Assembly (NCBI GenBank): GCA_020740485.1
Contig: DYMN01000011.1
Coordinates: forward strand, 1 to 64,000
Reading direction: 5' to 3'
Source: Polaribacter sp.
Lineage (GTDB): Bacteria > Bacteroidota > Bacteroidia > Flavobacteriales > Flavobacteriaceae
Length of the DNA stretch: 64,000 bases
Part shown: piece by piece, positions 42,136 through 52,224 of the stretch
Layout: every line of letters starts with the position of its first letter
Numbering within the stretch: position 1 is the stretch's first letter
Position numbers and translations under genes: made by a program
The notes under the pieces: model-generated
What the model was told of the DNA's origin: nothing
The model's database searches: none
Seen by the model: only the letters and a program-made list of their open reading frames with translations

Positions 42136-42449
42136 TACTGGATGATATGTTGGTAATGTGCTAATTTGGAAATTTGCTAATTTACTAATTTACTAATGTT
42201 ATTATCGTCTAAATTCTATTGCCTAATACCTTTAAAATTTTATGAACTTTAGCTTCGACTCATTTCGACTACATTTCGACTGCGCTCAATGACCACGCTC
42301 AGTCCCCTTTTTACTTTATAAACTTTGACTTCGACTCCGCTCAGTCCCCTTTTTACTAATAACTTTTCAGTCTAAACCCAATACTTCGTATTTCACATCT
42401 GCTAATTTGCTAATTCTCAAATTTGCTAATTCTCTCATTCTCAAATCAG

Positions 42450-44021
42450 CTAATTATTTTTTTCCAACTCCAAAACTTTTTGTATCACATTGTCATTTTG
42501 TTGGTAGACCTTATAAAATCCTTCATCACCGTAAATTTCTCTCGCTACCATCGCTTTGAGATACCATTTCATTCTGTCATAAGTAGCAGATTTTTTATGA
42601 AAAGAACCAACGGGTCTGTTTTTGTAAAATTCGTTGATAATAACTTGTGCGTCAAAGTCTTTATTAAATTGATCAAAAGGTATTTTGCTATATTTTACTC
42701 TGTTTTTATCTACATAATCAAACACCAAGTCACTGATATCGGATAGTATAAATCCGTGTGCAAAGAAAGTAGTATCTACCGGAACAAATACATCGGGAAT
42801 AATTCCACCCCCGCCGTAAACGATTTTACCTTTAGGGGTTTTGTATTTTAAGGAATCATTGACCTGAATACTGTCTTTGCTGAATAATTCACCATTTTTG
42901 ATTCTATCTTCCGCTTCCATAAAGTAAGCATCGCTACCACTGTGGTCATAAGGTTTTTGGATGGAGCGTCCGGTAGGCGTATAATAGCGGGCAGTAGTTA
43001 GGCGTACCGCCGAACCATCGCCGAGATCCATTTCTTGCTGTACCAAACCTTTACCGAATGAACGACGACCTACAATAGTTCCACGATCATTGTCTTGCAA
43101 AGCACCGGCGACAATCTCACTTGCCGAAGCCGACTCTTCGTTAATCAGTACATACACATTCCCTTTTTCGAATTCACCTTTTTCAGTAGCAAAACTTTTG
43201 TCAATAGATCCGGATTTGCTTTTGGTATAAACCATCAAGTTGCCGGAAGGAAGAAACTCATCGATGATGTCATTGGCAATATCGAGAAAACCACCTGTGT
43301 TATTTCGAAGATCCAAAATTAGAGTCTGCATCCCTTGTTTTTTTAAAGCTTCTAAAGCAATGCGAAACTCTTTGTAGGTAGTGCGTGAAAATAATTCAAT
43401 TTTGATAAACCCTGTTGTTTTATTTATCATATAGTAAACAGTTATGCTTTCTATATTTACATTTCCTCTGTTAAACTTAAACTTTAACTTAGAGTGGTTG
43501 GTTTTTCTATATACTAATAAGGAAATAGGTTCCGGTTCTTCGCTTTTCAAAAACTGCATTACTTTATCGCTCGTTAAGCTTTTGCCAAATAAGGTGTCCT
43601 TATCTGCCATCAGAATGCGATCTCCGGCTTTAACCCCTGCTTTTTCGCTGGGACCTCCTTTTATGACATTGATTATCGTTACTGTGTCGTGAATCATTCT
43701 AAATTGAACCCCAATTCCCAAAAATTTACCCTCCATCGTTTCTTGTACACTCGCCAATTCGTTTTTAGGAATATATACAGAATGTGGATCTAATCGTTTC
43801 AATAAATCTCCAATAGATAAATCGAGCAGAGAATCAGTATTTACCGGGTCTACATAGTCATATTGAATGTAGTTGATAAGTTTTTTTACTTTAGCTTCTT
43901 GTTCGTTTCCACTAAAATACGTTTCAGGTTGTTTGCTGAAATCAAGGAATTTCCCGATTAAAATCCCGAATGCAATGGCAAGACCGATATAAAGTGCAGT
44001 TAAAGATGGTTTTTTTTGCAT
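42450..44021 (-). CDS. S41-family C-terminal processing peptidase with PDZ domain
   Basis: PDZ KGGPSEKAGVKAGDRILMADKD; catalytic VLINEESASASEIVAGALQDNDRGTIVGRRSFGKGLVQ. Confidence 0.93.
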   Translation of the reverse strand: MQKKPSLTALYIGLAIAFGILIGKFLDFSKQPETYFSGNEQEAKVKKLINYIQYDYVDPVNTDSLLDLSIGDLLKRLDPHSVYIPKNELASVQETMEGKFLGIGVQFRMIHDTVTIINVIKGGPSEKAGVKAGDRILMADKDTLFGKSLTSDKVMQFLKSEEPEPISLLVYRKTNHSKLKFKFNRGNVNIESITVYYMINKTTGFIKIELFSRTTYKEFRIALEALKKQGMQTLILDLRNNTGGFLDIANDIIDEFLPSGNLMVYTKSKSGSIDKSFATEKGEFEKGNVYVLINEESASASEIVAGALQDNDRGTIVGRRSFGKGLVQQEMDLGDGSAVRLTTARYYTPTGRSIQKPYDHSGSDAYFMEAEDRIKNGELFSKDSIQVNDSLKYKTPKGKIVYGGGGIIPDVFVPVDTTFFAHGFILSDISDLVFDYVDKNRVKYSKIPFDQFNKDFDAQVIINEFYKNRPVGSFHKKSATYDRMKWYLKAMVAREIYGDEGFYKVYQQNDNVIQKVLELEKNN

Positions 44022-44028
44022 ATAGAGA

Positions 44029-44454
44029 CTATTCTGTGCTATTGAGTTTATGGATTTCCACGCCTGCTTTTTCTAAAAATTCCAATCCGGAAGTGTCCTT
44101 ATAAGCTTCGAAGAAAACCACTCTTTTGATACCGGATTGGTGTATGAGCTTGCTACATTCCTTACAAGGAGACATCGTGAGATATAGGGTAGCATCTTTA
44201 CAAGATTGGGTAGAATTGGCTACTTTCAGAATGGCATTGGCTTCAGCGTGCAAAACATGCCATTTCGTATTGCCGGCGGCGTCTTCACAATCATTATCAA
44301 ATCCGGAAGGCGTGCCGTTGAATCCATCGGATATGATCATACGATCTTTTACAATCAGTGCTCCTACTTGTTTTCTCTTGCAGTGTGATAATTTTGACCA
44401 TTCTTTAGCCATTCGCATATAGGCTTGGTCGTATCGTTCTTGTTTTTTACTCAT
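44029..44454 (-). CDS. Deoxycytidylate (dCMP) deaminase family protein
   Basis: HAEANAI and PCKECSKLI zinc motifs; DGFNGTPSGFDNDCED. Confidence 0.92.
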   Translation of the reverse strand: MSKKQERYDQAYMRMAKEWSKLSHCKRKQVGALIVKDRMIISDGFNGTPSGFDNDCEDAAGNTKWHVLHAEANAILKVANSTQSCKDATLYLTMSPCKECSKLIHQSGIKRVVFFEAYKDTSGLEFLEKAGVEIHKLNSTE

Positions 44455-44466
44455 TTTGTTGATACT

Positions 44467-45858
44467 TTATTTTAGGGTGTCAAAAAATGCTTCTAACGCT
44501 TGAAAATCATAAGGTTTAGCGATAATTATTTTGTTTTCATCTAACACATAATAATTAGGGGTAGCATGCACATTGTAGCTTTGCGCTATCGGGTTTTCCC
44601 ATTTCCCTAAACCTAAAACATTGATAAAATTAGGATATTGCACTACATCGTCTTGCCAATTGTATTTTGAATCCGTTGTTTCCATCCCCACCGCAATTAC
44701 TTTGGTGTCAGTACGGTCTTTGATATAATCGTAAAACATTGGAATTTCGTGCAAACAATGAGAACAAGTTGTACTCCAAAAAACGACAACATAATATTTG
44801 TAACCTTTTAAATCATAGAGATTTGTTTGTTTTTTATTAAATGAAAACTCAAAGTTAGGTGCCTTGCGTGAAAGGGCAGTTGAAAGTTCTTTTTGCAAGT
44901 TGTTTTTCCATTCTTGATTTTGTAATTCTAACTTAAGTTTATCGTAGTAATTTGCAAATAAATCATCAATAACATATACATTTTCTTCTTGTGAAAATGA
45001 TTGGATCAGGGCTTGAATAAAACCTTTTTGCAAAATGGGGTCTTTTATTTTGTCTAAAACTTCGTGAGATGCCTTAACATACAAATCATTTTGCGTTTTA
45101 ACATCATCCGCTACGGTTAAATAAAAGATGTAATCCATCACTTTATCTACCAAAAGAGAAGAATGGATTAAGTTTTGATTGTTAAAGTCGATAGAATCAA
45201 AAAAATGCTCTTTAATAAACGGCAAATAAACGGTGGGGTCTTGAATCGGTTTGTCGGGCAATACTCTTACATTTGCCTTCAAAACATCTTTTATCAATTG
45301 ATTTTGTTCTTGATTTTCGATTTGAGAAATAAGTGTTTTTAATTCAGTATTTATTAAACTATAACTTAAATTTAATTCATCTAATTTATTACTATCTTGT
45401 GTTTTAAAGAATTCTATTTGAATAGAATCCATTTTTTGCTGTAACCCATTTATTTTAAAGAGATCATTAAAATAACGGGTATTTTCATCGGAATGGGTAA
45501 ATGTCGGAAACTGTTTTAAATCAATGGGATTAAACTGAACTTCAAAAGGTTTTCCGGCATATAAAAAATCAATATAATCCATAGTTTCCGGGTTGAATAC
45601 CAATCTATAAGAAGCTTTAGGGGCATCTTTTGGAATCGCCAATTTGAAAATTCCTTCTTCAGATTTGGCATGCGTCACGTATTTCTGTTGCGCTCCTTCA
45701 GCTGCATACAGCACTACTTGCTTAAAAGAAGGAGGTTGCATTTTAATCAGAAGGGTGTCTGTTGCGGTTTGAGCAAAAGAATATACAGCAACAAAAAAGA
45801 GTAAGTTAAAGAAGATTTTCTTCATTTTAAATGTTATTTTGATTAAAATCAGATACAA
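44467..45858 (-). CDS. Thioredoxin-fold (TlpA-like) secreted protein
   Basis: YYVVVFWSTTCSHCLHEIPMF redox CxxC; signal-peptide-like MKKIFFNLLFFVAVYSFAQ near 45823. Confidence 0.85.
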   Translation of the reverse strand: MYLILIKITFKMKKIFFNLLFFVAVYSFAQTATDTLLIKMQPPSFKQVVLYAAEGAQQKYVTHAKSEEGIFKLAIPKDAPKASYRLVFNPETMDYIDFLYAGKPFEVQFNPIDLKQFPTFTHSDENTRYFNDLFKINGLQQKMDSIQIEFFKTQDSNKLDELNLSYSLINTELKTLISQIENQEQNQLIKDVLKANVRVLPDKPIQDPTVYLPFIKEHFFDSIDFNNQNLIHSSLLVDKVMDYIFYLTVADDVKTQNDLYVKASHEVLDKIKDPILQKGFIQALIQSFSQEENVYVIDDLFANYYDKLKLELQNQEWKNNLQKELSTALSRKAPNFEFSFNKKQTNLYDLKGYKYYVVVFWSTTCSHCLHEIPMFYDYIKDRTDTKVIAVGMETTDSKYNWQDDVVQYPNFINVLGLGKWENPIAQSYNVHATPNYYVLDENKIIIAKPYDFQALEAFFDTLK

Positions 45859-45932
45859 AGATGCGAAAATACAATAATCAGACCAAATAAAGTGAAAAGG
45901 AAAAAGTTAAAAGTTATAAAGGGGGAGTTAAT

Positions 45933-46008
45933 AGTTTAAGGTTTAAGGTTTAAAGTTTAAGGTTTAAAGTTTAAGGTTTAAAGTTTAAGGTTTAAAGTTT
46001 AAAGTTTG
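45933..46008. repeat. 14-bp tandem repeat (gtttaaggtttaaa)n
   Basis: gtttaaggtttaaggtttaaagtttaaggtttaaagtttaaggtttaaag... read directly. Confidence 0.9.
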
Positions 46009-46143
46009 TACTCTGTACTCTCATAAAATTGGTTGCTAAAAAGTTTAAAGTTTAAGTTCTCATGAATTTCTTTCACTTTGTTATCTTGAAAATCTGTAAA
46101 ATCAGTGTTATCTGTGTGGCATTAAATCCCTATTTTTGCCAAC

Positions 46144-47991
46144 ATGAACTTAATTTCCATTGAAAACATACACAAGTCGTTTGGCGAACGCGTCATACTG
46201 CACGACATTTCTTTTGGTATCAATAAAGACCAAAAAATTGCCTTTGTTGCCAAAAATGGTACCGGCAAAACCACTTTGCTCAACATTATTGCCGGAAAAG
46301 ACAGTGCAGACGAAGGTCAAATCGTGATTAGAAAAGGCATCAAATTGGCTTATTTGTCCCAAAAAATGGATCTCAATCCCAATTTGACCGTTGAACAAAG
46401 TATTTTTAACACGGATAATCCGATTTTGAAAATCATTGAAAACTACGAAAAAGCACTTGAAAATTCGGATGACATTGATGCGTATCAAAAAGCATTCGAT
46501 GCTATGGAACACCATCACGCATGGGATTTTGAAACACAGTACAAACAAATATTACACAAACTCCGCTTAGAAAATTTACAGCAAAAAGTCAGCGAATTGT
46601 CCGGAGGGCAGCAAAAACGCTTGGGTTTGGCTATTTGTCTGTTGATGAATCCCGATTTGCTCATCTTAGACGAACCTACCAACCACTTGGATTTGGAAAT
46701 GATAGAATGGTTGGAAGCCTATTTACAGAAAACAAAACTTACGCTGTTTATGGTTACCCATGACCGCTATTTTTTAGAGCGTGTTTGCAATGAAATTGTA
46801 GAATTGGACGAAGGAATCATCTACCGATATACCGGAAATTATTCCTACTATTTAGAGAAAAAGGAAACGCGGTTGGAAATTGAAAAAGCCACTGTGGAAA
46901 AAGCAAAAAATCTCTATGTCAGAGAGTTGGATTGGATGCGTCGCACGCCGCAAGCACGTACCACCAAGTCTAAATCGCGCATCGATGCTTTTTATGAAAC
47001 GGAAGAATTGGCAAAAACCCGACGTAAAGAACGACCAATGGAGTTGGAAATCAATATGGAACGCTTGGGGAGCAAAGTCATAGAATTGCACAAAGTAACC
47101 AAATCGTTTGGCGATTTGCAAGTGCTCAAACCTTTTGAATATGTTTTTCAACGTGGAGAAAGCCTTGGAATTGTAGGCAAAAACGGCACCGGAAAAAGTA
47201 CTTTGCTTAACATGATTGCAGGACTCCTGAAACCCGATACCGGAAAAATCGTCATAGGCGATACGGTAAAAGTGGGTTATTACACCCAAGAGGGGTTCCA
47301 CATCAAGCCGGGTCAGAAAGTAATAGAAGTCGTTCGTGAATTTGGCGAATTTATCCCGTTGACCAAAGGAAAAACACTCAGCGCAGGGAGTTTGTTAGAA
47401 AAATTCCTTTTTGACCGAAAACAGCAATATGATTTTGTAGAAAAATTGAGCGGCGGTGAACTCAAACGTTTGTATTTATGTACCATTTTGATTCAAAACC
47501 CTAATTTTTTAATTTTAGACGAACCCACCAACGACTTGGACATCATCACCTTGAATGTGTTGGAAAATTTCTTGTTGGATTATCCCGGTACCTTGATGGT
47601 GGTGTCGCACGACCGTTATTTTATGGATAAAATCGTGGATCATTTATTTGTGTTAGCAGACGGAAATATCAAAGATTTTCCCGGAAATTATTCTGATTAT
47701 CGGGACTATTTAGACCATCGTGAAACCGAACCTGAAAAACCTGAAAGCAAAGAAGAGAAAAAAGCGACAGAACCCAAAAAAACCGTCTTGAGTTACAATG
47801 AAAAACGCGAAATGCAGCAATTGGAAACTGATTTAGAAAAACTCAACTCGGAAAAGAAAAAAATAGAAACCGATTTTGTAGAAATGCGCATCGCGGAAGA
47901 TAAAATGTATGCAATGGGAAAAAAATTGGAAGAAATCATTGCCACTATCGACCAAAAAGAAGAACGCTGGTTGGAGTTGAGTATGAGGTAA
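46144..47991 (+). CDS. ABC-F family ATP-binding protein
   Basis: Two ABC cassettes (GTGKTTLLN/LSGGQQKRLGLAI and GTGKSTLLN/LSGGELKRLYLCT), no TM domain, ABC-F linker. Confidence 0.95.
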   Translation: MNLISIENIHKSFGERVILHDISFGINKDQKIAFVAKNGTGKTTLLNIIAGKDSADEGQIVIRKGIKLAYLSQKMDLNPNLTVEQSIFNTDNPILKIIENYEKALENSDDIDAYQKAFDAMEHHHAWDFETQYKQILHKLRLENLQQKVSELSGGQQKRLGLAICLLMNPDLLILDEPTNHLDLEMIEWLEAYLQKTKLTLFMVTHDRYFLERVCNEIVELDEGIIYRYTGNYSYYLEKKETRLEIEKATVEKAKNLYVRELDWMRRTPQARTTKSKSRIDAFYETEELAKTRRKERPMELEINMERLGSKVIELHKVTKSFGDLQVLKPFEYVFQRGESLGIVGKNGTGKSTLLNMIAGLLKPDTGKIVIGDTVKVGYYTQEGFHIKPGQKVIEVVREFGEFIPLTKGKTLSAGSLLEKFLFDRKQQYDFVEKLSGGELKRLYLCTILIQNPNFLILDEPTNDLDIITLNVLENFLLDYPGTLMVVSHDRYFMDKIVDHLFVLADGNIKDFPGNYSDYRDYLDHRETEPEKPESKEEKKATEPKKTVLSYNEKREMQQLETDLEKLNSEKKKIETDFVEMRIAEDKMYAMGKKLEEIIATIDQKEERWLELSMR

Positions 47992-48326
47992 AAAATGAAA
48001 TTCCAAACCCGATTGCTATCGAATATTCAGTACATTAACAATAGAAACGAAAACTAAACGATAAGAAATAGAATAATAACCTGAGTTCGATTAATAATGA
48101 TATTATGTTTCACTTTGAGAAGATTTTCTACCCAATAAATTAGGGTTTAAAATGACCCGTAATCTATTATTCGAGTAGGTTTTTTTGGAATTGCCGAAAA
48201 AATTACCCCATTTTAATGAAAATGATAGGTCATCTTGAACACAATGGGAAATCTTTTAACTATTCAAGTTCTGGTTATTAAAAGCTCTTGATGATTGCAT
48301 TGAAACCTACGGGTGTCTTTTATAAG

Positions 48327-48414
48327 TGATGTACAAAACTTGCCTAAATAATGTACTTCAATTGTTTTATTGATGTACATAAAACATCTTAATGATGTAC
48401 ATTAAACAAAGTGG
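48327..48414. repeat. Four imperfect 22-bp direct repeats with invariant GTAC core
   Basis: GTAC at 48331, 48353, 48375 and 48397, exactly 22 bp apart; units tgatgtacaaaacttgcctaaa / taatgtacttcaattgttttat / tgatgtacataaaacatcttaa / tgatgtacattaaacaaagtgg. Confidence 0.75.
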
Positions 48415-48647
48415 GAATTTTTAAATAGCATTTTACTTTTCTAGTAAGGCAAATATACAACATTTTTATCATATATTTGTGATTAGGATTTTAATTTTCT
48501 TAGTAAGTGATATTAACGAAATTATTGACTTTAATTAATACCTATTCAAACACATAAATACCCGATTGTGGGAATTTTGAGCTTTTAAAAGTGATTACTA
48601 TATATTCAAGCACAAGAATATAATGGTTTTTAAAAAGAAATTTTAAT

Positions 48648-49262
48648 ATGGATTTAGCAAGTGTTGAAGAAGAACTAAAAAAAAGGTTAAAATATCCATA
48701 CAAATGGGGAAGAAAACAAGCTGATTTGTGGGATAGTGACACAAATTTTATTTATCAAATCTATAGTTTTGATATTTTATTAAAAAAAACAGAACATTTT
48801 AGTCAAGAACTTAAAGATTATGCTCTTAATAGATGGTATAACTTTTGGTCAGCAAGGGCAGCAGAATATATATTTACTTCACATGCTAATGTTATAGCAA
48901 ATAAAAATTCATATGATAAATTAGTTGATTTCACAATAGACAATATAGCATTTGACCATAAAACATCAATTTTTCCAAAAGGTTTTAATAAATCGTATGA
49001 CTACGCGAGAGAAAATGAAAAAGAATTAATTAAATGGTTATATGACAATCAAAGTCAGCAAGGTAGAAAACATCTTAAAAATAGACTATTTATTATTATG
49101 TATGATAAAAATAATCAACATTGGAAAATGAAATCGGAAATAACGGAATTAAAAAAAGAGATAGATTTCTATGTAACTAATTTCTTACAAAGTAATCTAT
49201 ACGAACTTGACTTTGGAGAGGGCAAAGTATATTCAGACATATTGTGGATTACAAAGGATTAA
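48648..49262 (+). CDS. Putative type II restriction endonuclease
   Basis: 204 aa upstream of a DNA adenine methyltransferase; PD-(D/E)xK-like KLVDFTIDNIAFDHKTS. Confidence 0.6.
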   Translation: MDLASVEEELKKRLKYPYKWGRKQADLWDSDTNFIYQIYSFDILLKKTEHFSQELKDYALNRWYNFWSARAAEYIFTSHANVIANKNSYDKLVDFTIDNIAFDHKTSIFPKGFNKSYDYARENEKELIKWLYDNQSQQGRKHLKNRLFIIMYDKNNQHWKMKSEITELKKEIDFYVTNFLQSNLYELDFGEGKVYSDILWITKD

Positions 49263-49478
49263 AATAAAGAAACACGAATTATTTATAAATTTAGCAAATC
49301 CGGATATAAATGGAATATCAAGTTGGGTAAGTACATCTGGGTTTGTAGGAGAGTATTTTTAACAGTAAAGCTTTAGCTGAGTTTAATAACAGAAACAATA
49401 TACATAAAGTTAGATAGGTAGAATTAGCAGTCACTCGAGCTACTAATGAAATAACCTTTAACGAAATAGGATGCTGAT
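49263..49478 (+). pseudogene. Possible degraded coding remnant between endonuclease and methyltransferase genes
   Basis: Open stretch KIKKHELFINLANPDINGISSWVSTSGFVGEYF* then stops; another frame reads VELAVTRATNEITFNEIGC*. Confidence 0.35.
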
Positions 49479-50483
49479 ATGAATTACATTGGGTCAAAAC
49501 ATAAATTATCAAATTTTCTAAAATCTACTATTTATTCCGTAGTTGGGAATGATTTATCTGAAAAAATATTATGTGATATTTTTGCCGGAACCGGTACAGT
49601 TGGAAGAAATTTCAAACAGGAAGTGAATAAAGTAATCTCTAATGACTTTGAATATTATAGTTATGTTTTAAATAAAAATTATATTGAAAATCACACTAAA
49701 TTAGAAAATCAAGAAGAATTAATTGAAAAATTAGATCAGTTACCCCTTATTGATAGTGGTTTTGTGTATAATAATTATTGCTTGGGGAGTGGAAGCGAGC
49801 GCCAATATTTTTCAGATTATAACGGAAAAAAAATTGATACGATACGAAAAAAAATAGAAGCGTGGAATATTAGAAAGGAAATAAATTCTAATATGTATTA
49901 TTTTTTACTGTCAAGTTTATTAGAAAGTGCTGATAAAGTTGCTAATACAGCTTCAGTTTACGGAGCATTTTTAAAACACTTAAAGAAATCTGCACAAAAA
50001 AAACTCATCCTACAATCTGCAAACTTTGAAATTAATGAGAATGAAAATGTGGTTTTTAATAGAGATAGCAATGAATTAATTAAAGAAATAAGTGGAGATA
50101 TTTTATATTTAGACCCTCCTTATAATGCAAGACAATATGGTTCAAACTATCATATATTAAACACAATTGCGAAAAATGAAATTTTTGAGCCGAAAGGAAA
50201 AACAGGTTTACCAAGTTATCAAAAGTCAAAATATTGTAGTAAAAACACTATTTTAAGTGAATTTGAAAGTTTAATTAAGAATGCAAAATTTAACTATGTG
50301 TTTTTAAGCTATAATAATGAGGGGTTAATGTCTGTTGATCATGTTAAAAAAATTATGAGCAAATATGGTAAATATGACATTGCTACGACAAATTACCAGC
50401 GATTTAAGGCGGATAAAGATGACAACAGAAATCACAAAGCAGATAAAACAGAAGAATACCTACATATTTTAGTTAAGGAATAA
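49479..50483 (+). CDS. D12-class adenine-specific DNA methyltransferase
   Basis: MNYIGSKHKLSNF, DIFAGTGTVGRNFK (motif I), DILYLDPPYNARQY (DPPY motif IV). Confidence 0.92.
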   Translation: MNYIGSKHKLSNFLKSTIYSVVGNDLSEKILCDIFAGTGTVGRNFKQEVNKVISNDFEYYSYVLNKNYIENHTKLENQEELIEKLDQLPLIDSGFVYNNYCLGSGSERQYFSDYNGKKIDTIRKKIEAWNIRKEINSNMYYFLLSSLLESADKVANTASVYGAFLKHLKKSAQKKLILQSANFEINENENVVFNRDSNELIKEISGDILYLDPPYNARQYGSNYHILNTIAKNEIFEPKGKTGLPSYQKSKYCSKNTILSEFESLIKNAKFNYVFLSYNNEGLMSVDHVKKIMSKYGKYDIATTNYQRFKADKDDNRNHKADKTEEYLHILVKE

Positions 50484-51156
50484 CGTTCTACAATATTGCA
50501 TATAAAATTTTAGCAGTCAGTATATTATTAATCGGTTTAACTGTCATCAAATGTGGCGGTCATTTGACAGGAAAGAGCTTCAAAATACCAAACGTTTTAT
50601 AGGCATAACCACTCCATAAAATCTCTCGATTCCTATACCACGCCTTGCTTGACAGTCCACGCTTATTGCGTGACATGCCTATCGGTTAGGCAGGGTGGGT
50701 TATTAAAGTGTATAGATTAAACAGCAAAAAATTAATGTTATCTTTTTAAGTATTAATGCAGTAGATGTGAAAACGTATTTATTTATATTTTTTCTAATGT
50801 TACTAATTTTTCTTGTCATGGTTTATCGTCCCACTTTTGTCAGATTCAACACAAAACCTGCCTTTCAATATGAACATTTGTTGAGTTTAGATATCGCTTG
50901 GAAATTTAATTTATACAGAAATGACCATAGATAAGCATCATACCAACCGAAATGTTTATTAAGGTCATTCCATCCCGACATTATCGGGACAAGTTGTGAC
51001 CAATAAAATCAAATAAAAATAAACACATGAAATAAAATTAAAGATTGAAATCTACTTTTTTATGCTATTTTTGTAAAAATAAAAAATAGATTGAATTGAA
51101 TCATAATTAATTATCTAACAAAACACTAAACCTAAAACCTTAAACTTTAAACCATC

Positions 51157-52161
51157 ATGGCAGAAGACAAAAACAAACTCGAAAAATTAAAAGCCCTACA
51201 ACTTACCTTAGATAAATTAGATAAAACTTATGGAAAAGGAACCGTGATGAAGATGGGTGACCAAGCAGTAGAACAAATAGAATCCATCCCAACGGGTTCA
51301 ATAGGTTTAGATATTGCATTAGGGGTTGGTGGTTATCCACGTGGACGCGTGGTGGAAATTTTCGGACCTGAATCTTCCGGAAAAACCACACTTACTTTAC
51401 ACGCCATTGCCGAAGTACAAAAACAAGGTGGTATTGCTGCCTTTATCGATGCAGAACACGCTTTTGATCGTTATTATGCACAAAAATTGGGTGTGGATAT
51501 TGATAATTTAATCATATCACAACCTGACAATGGCGAGCAAGCTTTGGAAATAACGGACAATTTGATTCGTTCTGGCGCCATTGATTTAGTGATTATTGAC
51601 TCGGTGGCTGCCTTAACGCCTAAAAGCGAAATTGAAGGCGAAATGGGCGACAGCAAAATGGGATTGCATGCAAGATTGATGTCGCAGGCGCTGAGAAAAT
51701 TGACCGGCGCCATTCACAAAACCAATTGTACGGTTATATTTATCAACCAATTACGAGAAAAAATCGGCGTGATGTTTGGCAATCCCGAAACTACAACCGG
51801 TGGAAATGCGTTAAAGTTTTACGCATCCATTCGTTTGGATATTCGCAGAGGAACCCAAATCAAAGACGGGGATGAAGCTATGGGAAATCGTTCCAAGGTA
51901 AAGGTAGTGAAAAACAAAGTTGCCCCACCATTTAAAGTAGCCGAATTTGATGTTATGTATGGCGAAGGAATTTCCAAAATAGGTGAAATTATTGATTTAG
52001 GGGTGGAATATAACATCATCAACAAAAGCGGTTCTTGGTTTAGTTATGGCGACACCAAATTAGGTCAAGGTCGCGATGCGGTGAAAAAAATCATCAGCGA
52101 CAATCCTGAATTAGCAGAAGAATTAGAAACCAAAATCAAAGCGGAAATTACTAAAAAGTGA
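51157..52161 (+). CDS. recA: Recombinase RecA
   Basis: [72 protein letters not shown]. Confidence 0.98.
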   Translation: MAEDKNKLEKLKALQLTLDKLDKTYGKGTVMKMGDQAVEQIESIPTGSIGLDIALGVGGYPRGRVVEIFGPESSGKTTLTLHAIAEVQKQGGIAAFIDAEHAFDRYYAQKLGVDIDNLIISQPDNGEQALEITDNLIRSGAIDLVIIDSVAALTPKSEIEGEMGDSKMGLHARLMSQALRKLTGAIHKTNCTVIFINQLREKIGVMFGNPETTTGGNALKFYASIRLDIRRGTQIKDGDEAMGNRSKVKVVKNKVAPPFKVAEFDVMYGEGISKIGEIIDLGVEYNIINKSGSWFSYGDTKLGQGRDAVKKIISDNPELAEELETKIKAEITKK

Positions 52162-52189
52162 TTGGGTTCTTCTAAATCAAAACAATTTT

Positions 52190-52224
52190 AAGTCGGTTTA
52201 ACAAAAGTTGAACCGACTTTTTTA
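52190..52224 (+). terminator. Intrinsic terminator after recA
   Basis: AAGTCGGTT-N12-AACCGACTT followed by TTTTT. Confidence 0.8.

Noticed and set aside
46852-47301. 149-aa antisense ORF within the ABC-F gene
   Set aside because: Mirrors conserved ABC-F coding sequence; no independent support.
48327-48414. Possible CRISPR array (regularly spaced repeats)
   Set aside because: 22-bp units are contiguous, imperfect, have no unique spacers, and no cas genes are nearby; treated as an iteron-like tandem repeat.
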